Virus record (IMG/VR): IMGVR_UViG_3300031857_007934
Coordinates: 62,001-126,000 of that record
DNA length: 64,000 nt
Origin: a virus
Strand: one strand, 5' to 3'
Numbering within the stretch: position 1 is the stretch's first letter; each line of letters opens with the position of its first letter. The position numbers and the translations under genes were made by a program. The notes beneath the pieces were generated by a model. It was not told where the DNA came from and did no database searches. It worked only from the letters and a program-made list of their open reading frames with translations. Of this stretch, positions 26,055 to 32,780 are shown piece by piece.

Positions 26055-26904
26055 TAGACATCTCCTCATCAATTACTCGTTCCAAACTAAACTTATTCAT
26101 AACGTGAATATTTTGTTTTTCAGTTCTTATTAGTGTATATTCGCCTAAATGATCTTTCTTTTCTACTAAAAATAACATACTGTCTTCATCGAGACTCTGT
26201 AGAATATCTCTATCAATAGTATAGTAATGTTTTCCCGGCAAAGGTGCTACAAAAGACCCTTTAGAAAATCCATTCATAATATGAACAGCTATGCTAAACG
26301 CAAAATCATTTCTAAACAATCCTGAATCTATTTGATAGACACGTCTATAGTGATTCCATTCTTTTTTAATATGGCGTATAAGATCAAAAAAGACTTCATT
26401 CTCATCTGTTTTTCTGAAGAACACAACTGTAGCCCAATAAAAATCTATAGTAAAGTCACTAATGTGTTTGAATTCATCTTGATTTCTAAAATGAGCTAGG
26501 TCGTATGAATCTTTAAACAGCATTAAATCATTGTTTGACTCAAAACATTTTAATAGTAGATCATTGCATATGATATAATCAGTATCCATTAAGATTGTTT
26601 CATCGTAAGGTGACCAATTGTAGACACCGTCTCGCATGTCATTTTTAAATGGAGCAGTTTTGTGAAACAATGAACCGTCAAAATAAGCTCTATTATTTTT
26701 AGTTTCAGAATATTCAACTGTAATAATTTTATCAAAAATATTTGTATCAAATGCTTTTTCTAAATAATCAGCACTATCTGTTATTACAGTTGTTGGTAAA
26801 TTTAGATATTTCTTAATTCTCTTTGCTAGAAATACAGCCTGTTTAACATAATCAAGTTTGCCATTGTTTCTAGCAAATAAAACAACGCCTCTTGAATTAT
26901 TCAT
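26047..26904 (-). CDS. GT8-like glycosyltransferase (paralogue of 25209-26054)
   Basis: 285 residues. The start S-R-G-V-V-L-F-A-R-N and Y-V-K-Q-A-V-F-L-A match the tandem copy downstream. The metal-binding DxD motif is I-L-M-D-T-D-Y-I near residue 108, and F-Y-W-A-T-V-V-F-F near 150 is a GT8-like acceptor-side strand. It is the second gene of the operon and overlaps the 117-aa leading gene by 8 nt. The two copies have diverged well beyond a recent duplication. Donor and acceptor are unknown. Confidence 0.58.
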   Translation of the reverse strand: MNNSRGVVLFARNNGKLDYVKQAVFLAKRIKKYLNLPTTVITDSADYLEKAFDTNIFDKIITVEYSETKNNRAYFDGSLFHKTAPFKNDMRDGVYNWSPYDETILMDTDYIICNDLLLKCFESNNDLMLFKDSYDLAHFRNQDEFKHISDFTIDFYWATVVFFRKTDENEVFFDLIRHIKKEWNHYRRVYQIDSGLFRNDFAFSIAVHIMNGFSKGSFVAPLPGKHYYTIDRDILQSLDEDSMLFLVEKKDHLGEYTLIRTEKQNIHVMNKFSLERVIDEEMSNG

Positions 26905-27250
26905 GGTTTACTAGAGTTTCTATTTTTCTGTTTTTCTTAAGTTCTTCGTATTTTGTGTAATACGTATTTGATGCTGTAAAGTAAATATTAAGGATGTCAT
27001 CATAAAAAGAACCTAGATCTGATATCTTAGCAGGTATGTCGTTATCGTCAGTTAGTACAACATCAGAGTCATTACCTCGTTCTATTAACAGACCAACAAA
27101 CGTAATTAATTCTTTTGTAACAGTAAATTGGCAACCACTGTTAAAGTACATGAGGTCTTCAAAATACTTTTCTTTAATGACTCGTTTTTGATTGTTTAGC
27201 GTAACCATGTAATTGCTAAACTTAAGAGCTTTTTCTAATCTTTCGTCCAT
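26897..27250 (-). CDS. Unknown 117-aa protein, first gene of the radical SAM operon
   Basis: 117 residues from ATG 27250, with TGGAG 7 nt upstream; a TTG at 27262 lies before the ribosome site and is rejected. The product is acidic, mostly helical in appearance, and has a single cysteine (N-S-G-C-Q-F-T-V). I do not recognise it. It is the first gene behind the sigma70-like promoter at 27326-27353 and its end overlaps the GT8-like gene. It could be a tail-associated leftover of the structural module or a small partner of the operon enzymes; the sequence does not decide. Confidence 0.55.
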   Translation of the reverse strand: MDERLEKALKFSNYMVTLNNQKRVIKEKYFEDLMYFNSGCQFTVTKELITFVGLLIERGNDSDVVLTDDNDIPAKISDLGSFYDDILNIYFTASNTYYTKYEELKKNRKIETLVNHE

Positions 27251-27325
27251 AAGAGTCTCCAAGGGTTTTAATTATATAGTCAGTTTATGGATTGAAGTCG
27301 TAAGAAACTGAATATGTTATCTAAT

Positions 27326-27353
27326 AGTATAACACATTTTTTTAAAAATGCAA
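27326..27353 (-). promoter_or_regulatory. Sigma70-like promoter for the radical SAM operon
   Basis: On the minus strand TTGCAT (27353-27348) and TATACT (27331-27326) are separated by 16 nt. This is a good host-type promoter about 75 nt before the ATG at 27250. It sits in the 105-nt gap after the last tail gene and nearly touches that gene's stop codon. No late-type TATAAATA octamer was seen in this gap. Confidence 0.6.
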
Positions 27354-27355
27354 TA

Positions 27356-28348
27356 TTAGATTGCTGTTAGATTGGTAATGATAGCACCTACAGGTGCTGT
27401 GGTTATCTGCACAGTAGGATAAACAGTTCCGTTTATACTAACTGTTCCTTCCGGACGTAGGATAGTTGGGCTAACAAAGAAATCGCCAAACACCTGTTCG
27501 TCAATATTTTCGCTACGTTGATCTGCTAGATAGACTCTAAACTGTATTTGTGAAGAATTAAGTTGTAAAGCATACACTTCTACAGCATTTGAAAAATATG
27601 CACTAGAATAACCCCTATATATTAACTGATAAGAGCTAGTTAATCCGTAATTTCCAATTGCAGAGCCTGTTCCAAAGCTAGCACTATTAGTAGTACTGTT
27701 GTGATTAAAAATAATCTGTCCTAAACCAGATAATAAGGTTCTCCAGCTAGCTGTTTTTGGATTAACATCTGCGCCAGTTTTACTTGCAGTAATTCTAATC
27801 TTGCCGCCTGCATTGAAAAAATGTCGACGTTCTTCTGCTGACGTAAAACTAACTGTAAAAATAAACGATAGAGTAGAGTTCCAAGTTCCGCTTATAGATT
27901 CAAACCTAGAACCTTGTATAGTTGTACCAAGAGAATTTCTTAAATTTTCTAATGTTGCCTGAGTTGATTCAAATATAGATAATTTATCAGTCTCTATTGA
28001 AGTCATAAGACTTTCTAAGCCGGCAATATAAGCTTCTGCTACCTTGTCAGTGGCTGCTCCATTAGCAGAAAAGTTACCTAGGGGAGTAGGCTGCTGTGTA
28101 AAAGCTGCTGATCCTATTTGATGTACTCGAGCTCTAACTAGATCAATATAAATTTCTCTATAATCCTGATCATCTATTAGATCTGTAGCTGTAGTGTTTG
28201 TATTATAGTTTCCGGTAACACCGCTACTGTATGTACTCTGTCCGTATCCAGATGTTGGCGTAGATACTAGTGAAGTTCCAAGAATAGTGTGAATCCTATT
28301 CTTGAGCAGATTATATCTCGTAGCTGTTACTAACGTTGTCGTTGGCAT
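27356..28348 (-). CDS. Virion structural protein (paralogue of 28400-29341)
   Basis: 330 residues. It shares with the 313-aa protein upstream the blocks R-x-N-x-L-x-x-R, S-G-Y-G-Q, Y-x-D-x-V-(R/K)-A-R-V-H-Q-(I/V)-G, M-T-S-I-E-T-D-K, R-R-H-F-F-N-x-G-G-x-I-R and S-A-I-G-N-Y-x-L-T-S-S-Y-Q. Proteins with this pattern are found next to tail-fibre genes in marine T4-like phages; the exact role (fibre or baseplate decoration) is unknown. It is the last gene of the tail module. A late-type promoter octamer lies 22 nt before its ATG, and AGGGG serves as ribosome site. Confidence 0.6.
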   Translation of the reverse strand: MPTTTLVTATRYNLLKNRIHTILGTSLVSTPTSGYGQSTYSSGVTGNYNTNTTATDLIDDQDYREIYIDLVRARVHQIGSAAFTQQPTPLGNFSANGAATDKVAEAYIAGLESLMTSIETDKLSIFESTQATLENLRNSLGTTIQGSRFESISGTWNSTLSFIFTVSFTSAEERRHFFNAGGKIRITASKTGADVNPKTASWRTLLSGLGQIIFNHNSTTNSASFGTGSAIGNYGLTSSYQLIYRGYSSAYFSNAVEVYALQLNSSQIQFRVYLADQRSENIDEQVFGDFFVSPTILRPEGTVSINGTVYPTVQITTAPVGAIITNLTAI

Positions 28349-28364
28349 ATTATAAAACCCCTAG

Positions 28365-28384
28365 TAGAGTATTTATATACTCTA
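28365..28384 (-). promoter_or_regulatory. Late-type promoter octamer inside a perfect 8-bp inverted repeat
   Basis: The minus strand reads TATAAATA at 28377-28370, the consensus late promoter octamer of T4-like phages, 22 nt before the ATG at 28348. It is embedded in TAGAGTAT-(4 nt)-ATACTCTA, a perfect inverted repeat that could also form a hairpin in read-through RNA. Confidence 0.6.
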
Positions 28385-28399
28385 AAGAATGAGGATTTA

Positions 28400-29341
28400 T
28401 TATAGAGTAGTATCGATCGTGTAAGTAGGTGCTACTACCGAAACTGCTGAAGAATTTGCTCTTACGTGCTGTACTGTGCTAATCAAACGACCATCAACAT
28501 TATTGTCTATAATAGGATCAGTAACAACATCGTTAAATTCAATTCTAAATTGTATGCTGCTGGAAGACAGTGATCTTGCTTTTATGGTGTAAAGATTGCC
28601 AGCATAGACGCCGCTATAAATTCCAGTGTAGGTTCCGCCACCAATTTTAGAGAACACAGTTTGATATGATGATGTTAATTGATAGTTACCAATTGCCGAA
28701 CCGCTTCCAGCACCGGTTGATGAAGTTGTTGCGTAGGTAAAGTTAACTGATCCTACTTCAGTTAACAATAAATTCCAATCTAACCCTTTAGGTAGAGTAG
28801 CGCCGCTGTTATTTCCAGTAAATCTAATGTTGCCGCCTGTATTAAAAAAGTGTCTACGATGATCGGCATTGTTGAAATTTACAGTAATTTCTTGATAGAT
28901 TAAACCATTCCAGTCAGCAGTTCGCTGACCGGTTATACCAGGTTCTAAAGTTACTTGTGATGTATGCGCAGAAAATTTGTCTGTTTCTATAGTAGACATT
29001 AAGGTTTCATAATCAATAATACCCTTTTTAGATCCATCAGGATCTACTACTGTAATACCGTCATCACCTATGAAAAAACTAGTATCTTCTGCAATTATAT
29101 TAAGATTAGATATTAATTCTGCTATTTCTGTTGGTTCAACACCTACTTGATGCACTCGTGCTTTAACCATATCAGCATAGATTGCATTGATATCGGCAGC
29201 AGAGATAAGACTTCCGTCTATATTAGATACTTGACTACTTATTAAAGGTTGACCGTAACCGCTTGGTCCAGAACCGTTGCCGAGTATCAGCTCCAGTCTA
29301 GACTGTAAGTTATTAAGCCTTGCTGCACTTATGTCTGCCAT
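28400..29341 (-). CDS. Virion structural protein (paralogue of 27356-28348)
   Basis: 313 residues, starting M-A-D-I-S-A-A-R-L-N-N-L-Q-S-R. It shares all major blocks with the downstream paralogue, including A-R-V-H-Q-V-G, M-S-T-I-E-T-D-K, R-R-H-F-F-N-T-G-G-N-I-R and S-A-I-G-N-Y-Q-L-T-S-S-Y-Q. AAGGAA lies 7 nt before the ATG, and only 9 nt separate it from the fibre gene upstream. It is most likely a tail-tip or fibre component. No enzymatic motif is visible. Confidence 0.6.
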   Translation of the reverse strand: MADISAARLNNLQSRLELILGNGSGPSGYGQPLISSQVSNIDGSLISAADINAIYADMVKARVHQVGVEPTEIAELISNLNIIAEDTSFFIGDDGITVVDPDGSKKGIIDYETLMSTIETDKFSAHTSQVTLEPGITGQRTADWNGLIYQEITVNFNNADHRRHFFNTGGNIRFTGNNSGATLPKGLDWNLLLTEVGSVNFTYATTSSTGAGSGSAIGNYQLTSSYQTVFSKIGGGTYTGIYSGVYAGNLYTIKARSLSSSSIQFRIEFNDVVTDPIIDNNVDGRLISTVQHVRANSSAVSVVAPTYTIDTTL

Positions 29342-29350
29342 GCTGATTCC

Positions 29351-30844
29351 TTAAACTTTTAGTACGCATTCTACTAATTTTTCGCCTTCAGCATTGTTTG
29401 TCTCAAGAGCTACTCCAACTAAACTACTTGAACCAATAGTTGATGCTGTACCATCTTTATAAACGTAAACAAGCATTCCTTTTGAAACTGGTCCAACTAT
29501 TCTTACTGGTACTCGTCCTTTAAGTGCAATAGCTTGCCCTTCGGCGTCTGAGTTCATAAGCAGTGCAGGCTTTTCTGATATAACTCCAATAGCCATATCG
29601 CCTAATCTAGTTGCCTTTGTCTCGGCGTCTCCCCCTACGCACATCACAGTACCTACTGGATATTCTTGGTCAGTTGTGTATTTTTCTGCTAAGTCAGCAT
29701 AACGTGCTTGTGTAGCAGTTCCTTGGAATAGGTTAGCTGCAATATTTCCGTCACTTGTTCTAGCTGCAATAGTATTAGGTGTAGCACTTATGTTAGCTGA
29801 GAACCAATTGTTGGTTCCTACTCTTAATGTTGCTGCTTTAGTTGCTTCTCCATTAAACACAGAAGCATGAATTGTATTAAACCTAGCACCTGATGTACCT
29901 ACGTCAAAAACATTATCAACAGCAGGAACAAGGCCAACATTGTTTATTGATAAAGAGTGTACAGTTGTGCCAACAGGATTAGTAGTTCTGAATCTAATTT
30001 CGCTGCTTAAACCTTCAGCATTTTCTATAACAGCCTTTGCTCCTTCATCAACAAACAGTTTGAAATCCGAATCGTTACCAACTTGAATACCATCATCAGG
30101 AAACTTAACAATACTTGTAAACTCTGTTATTTGCCCAGGTGCTGATCTTACATACTCGCTTGCTGCAAATCCGCCAAGTCTATCAGCATCTGATGCGGTG
30201 CCCCAAAAATTAAAATCTTTTCCTGCTGCGGCTGCACTATTTGTTTTGCCGTTGTCAGCTAATTTTGTCCAGGTTAGTGTAATACCCTTCTTAATTCTAT
30301 CAAAGCCCACTATAGGGTTAGCAGCATTTAGGGTAAATTCACTAGAACTCATAATCGCAACAATTTCGTCTTGTATTGTTGCAGCAATTACACTCTTTGT
30401 AGAGTTTGTTGTGTCAAGTAGTTCTAAACTGACCATCTGTGTAACGCCTTCGCCAGCGTTTTGTGGTCCAATTAATACATAGTCAGTTCCGTTATAAACA
30501 TATAACTGGTCGTTAGCACTGTCCCACCAAAAATCACCGTCTGTAAGTCCTGTAGGTTCTGTAGGGGAAACTGCTGAGCCACCTGTAGCTCTCCATTGGC
30601 CGCCATCATAAAACTTTAGCTTTCCGCCGCCTGTTGAATCAAACCATAACTGTCCGCTAATAGCCCTCGGTGGAGCATTAGCGCCAGCGAAGTTTTCAAG
30701 CAAAAACAGGAAGTTTTCGTTTTGAATTTCACCGTATCCAGCATAGTTTTTACCGATGAACTTAAGATCAGTGGTCTGATCTACGGTTCCGTCCTCTACA
30801 ACTGTAAGTGTTGTATTATTATATCTATCAATTTGATAAGCCAT
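29351..30844 (-). CDS. Tail-fibre-like structural protein 1 (497 aa)
   Basis: 497 residues. The N-terminal module (about residues 1-130) has G-K-N-Y-A-G-Y-G-E-I, E-N-F-L-F-L-L-E-N-F-A, G-Q-L-W-F-D and L-x-F-Y-D-G, shared with the two upstream paralogues. A second W-W-D...Y-V-Y-N-G-T-D unit follows. The C-terminal domain runs from A-D-L-A-E-K-Y-T-T-D to the end and includes Y-P-V-G-T-V-M-C-V-G-G and A-L-K-G-R-V-P-V-R-I. That ending is widespread in fibre proteins of marine T4-like phages. It probably forms part of a trimeric fibre. A late-type octamer precedes the gene. Confidence 0.7.
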   Translation of the reverse strand: MAYQIDRYNNTTLTVVEDGTVDQTTDLKFIGKNYAGYGEIQNENFLFLLENFAGANAPPRAISGQLWFDSTGGGKLKFYDGGQWRATGGSAVSPTEPTGLTDGDFWWDSANDQLYVYNGTDYVLIGPQNAGEGVTQMVSLELLDTTNSTKSVIAATIQDEIVAIMSSSEFTLNAANPIVGFDRIKKGITLTWTKLADNGKTNSAAAAGKDFNFWGTASDADRLGGFAASEYVRSAPGQITEFTSIVKFPDDGIQVGNDSDFKLFVDEGAKAVIENAEGLSSEIRFRTTNPVGTTVHSLSINNVGLVPAVDNVFDVGTSGARFNTIHASVFNGEATKAATLRVGTNNWFSANISATPNTIAARTSDGNIAANLFQGTATQARYADLAEKYTTDQEYPVGTVMCVGGDAETKATRLGDMAIGVISEKPALLMNSDAEGQAIALKGRVPVRIVGPVSKGMLVYVYKDGTASTIGSSSLVGVALETNNAEGEKLVECVLKV

Positions 30845-30873
30845 CTGTAATAACCCCTAATAGTGCTTTATAT

Positions 30874-30881
30874 TATTTATC
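30874..30881 (-). promoter_or_regulatory. Late-type promoter octamer (GATAAATA)
   Basis: The minus strand reads GATAAATA, one base from the T4-like late consensus, in the 42-nt gap 30 nt before the ATG at 30844. An AGGGG ribosome site follows in the leader. Confidence 0.5.
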
Positions 30882-30886
30882 GTAAA

Positions 30887-32779
30887 TTACGGATAAGCAG
30901 TCGTTGACACATGACTCCATCCTGAACCTGTGCTTTGGAAAACCATTAAACTTCTAACTGGTGTTAAAACTGCTATGCCTGACGCTGTATTTGAGGACAC
31001 TATATCCTGTATAACTGACTCATTTTGTGTTCCATTTGAATCTACAGCTACTCTAGACAGTGATAATACTCCTGATGTATCAGGAGTCTCTGTAATACTA
31101 ACAACAATACCGCTTACAGTAGACCCAGTATAAGAAGTTGTATGTATTCTAGCAATCTTTCCGTTGTTATCTACTGTGGAAGGAAACAAATCATTTAAGT
31201 AAGCTGCAACGTTAGTTTGTAATGTAAGTCCAGATCCTAAACCAGTAATATCTAAGCTAAAAACAACAGGTGCTGTTACTGTAGCAAGATCAACATATGC
31301 TTTAGTTGCAGCATCTTGTGCCGATGTAGGGTCTGCTAACCCGGTAATTTTTTGACTATCCTGTACTGCAATGTCACCACCGGCTGTAATATTAATTCCT
31401 GAAGCAGCAGTAATTACTAGGTCTAAACTACTAGTTATAGTATTACTATTAATGTTTATGTTATCAACATCTAAAAACTGTAGTGTACCAATTCTTACAA
31501 GATCATCAGCATATAAAATATTTGATAAGCTGTTTGTAGTCAATTTAGTACTGCCGCCAATACTTAAACTTAACGTATTATCTGAAAGATCAATATTTTT
31601 ATTAAATGTCCAAGAATCTGTTAATAGTTCCCAAGTAATAGTTTTATTGCCGTCCGAGGATCTAACAATAATTCCTGCGCCATCAATAACAGTATCATCA
31701 CCTAGGCTGCTGTCATTAAGTGCAGCTAGTTCAATGTTCTTATCTTCAACTTTTAGCGTAGATACTTCAACTGTTGTTGTATCACCTTGAACTATTAGAT
31801 TCCCTGTTACTCTTAAATCACCCTCAACATCTAGTGTATACTCAGGCAATCTGTTAGTAGTAAAGATACCTACTTTTGCAGTTGATGCATCAACATAAAT
31901 TGCATCAACAATAATAGATTCAAATGCAGTACTTCTGACACGCAGACTTATATCATGATCTCTCAACTGATTTTCAATATAAAATCTAGGACCAACAACT
32001 TTTTGTACGTTATTTTGTGAAAGTCCAATAGTTAAACCACCAGAGTTTTGTATAGTTAATGTACCTACAGTAATTCCGTCACTGTCTGATGGTAAAAATT
32101 GATCAGCAGTTCTAATTGCTCCTGAAGCTGTTACAAGAGCATTAGAACTTTGAGCAGTACCATAAAACTTAAATGTGCTAGAATTTATGATGTTAAATCC
32201 TTCGTATATTATACCACTAGGATTGTCTTCAGTTACAAGGCTAGTAATCCTTTGAGAATACGTTGGCGTAAATTCTATGTTACTAAAAATTCCTACTAAC
32301 GTACCGCCAATAAAAAACTTTGCTACTGTTCTTGATCTGCTCTGAGTATCAAGTATGTTTGCAATTTGAAATCCGCTTATACCTTGTGACTGTGTATACA
32401 GTGGCCCAATAAGGATAGTATCTGTACCATCATAGGCATATACTTGATTGTTTAAATTATCAATCCACAGATCGCCTGCAACCATCTGAGGTCTTGTTTC
32501 TTGTACGTAAGGGCCACCTGATGCTTTCCATACTGTACCATCATAAACTTTTAAACGTTGCTCACTGCTGTTCCACCATAACTGTCCTTCTAACGGATTA
32601 CTAGGAGCAGCGGTGTTAGCAAAATTTTCTAGAAGTTTAATGAAGTTTTCATTAAACGCTTCGCCATAACCGGTGTAGTTTTTACCTACCAGAGTAAGAT
32701 TAGTACTTTCGGTATCAATTTGACCGTCAATTAAATCAGTTAAAATCGTTCCGTCTGTTTTGTTTAATTGATAACTCAT
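30887..32779 (-). CDS. Tail-fibre-like structural protein 2 (630 aa)
   Basis: 630 residues. The common N-terminal module is present (G-K-N-Y-T-G-Y-G-E, E-N-F-I-K-L-L-E-N-F-A-N, G-Q-L-W-W-N-S, L-K-V-Y-D-G), followed by a second W-I-D...Y-A-Y-D-G-T-D unit. Near residues 315-350 a beta-rich segment (D-L-R-V-T-G-N-L-I-V-Q-G, then K-V-E-D-K-N-I-E-L-A) matches the fibre-shaft segment common in cyanophage fibres. A-A-T-K-A-Y-V-D near 505 is another typical fibre motif. The C-terminal domain is unlike the other two paralogues and may be the receptor-facing part. It is spaced 1 nt from the gene upstream. Confidence 0.68.
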   Translation of the reverse strand: MSYQLNKTDGTILTDLIDGQIDTESTNLTLVGKNYTGYGEAFNENFIKLLENFANTAAPSNPLEGQLWWNSSEQRLKVYDGTVWKASGGPYVQETRPQMVAGDLWIDNLNNQVYAYDGTDTILIGPLYTQSQGISGFQIANILDTQSRSRTVAKFFIGGTLVGIFSNIEFTPTYSQRITSLVTEDNPSGIIYEGFNIINSSTFKFYGTAQSSNALVTASGAIRTADQFLPSDSDGITVGTLTIQNSGGLTIGLSQNNVQKVVGPRFYIENQLRDHDISLRVRSTAFESIIVDAIYVDASTAKVGIFTTNRLPEYTLDVEGDLRVTGNLIVQGDTTTVEVSTLKVEDKNIELAALNDSSLGDDTVIDGAGIIVRSSDGNKTITWELLTDSWTFNKNIDLSDNTLSLSIGGSTKLTTNSLSNILYADDLVRIGTLQFLDVDNININSNTITSSLDLVITAASGINITAGGDIAVQDSQKITGLADPTSAQDAATKAYVDLATVTAPVVFSLDITGLGSGLTLQTNVAAYLNDLFPSTVDNNGKIARIHTTSYTGSTVSGIVVSITETPDTSGVLSLSRVAVDSNGTQNESVIQDIVSSNTASGIAVLTPVRSLMVFQSTGSGWSHVSTTAYP

Positions 32780-32780
32780 C

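Noticed and set aside
27330-27355. A weak inverted repeat (CATTTTT / AAAAATG type) after the last tail gene as a terminator
   Set aside because: The stem is AT-only and overlaps the sigma70-like promoter; it is better explained by base composition.
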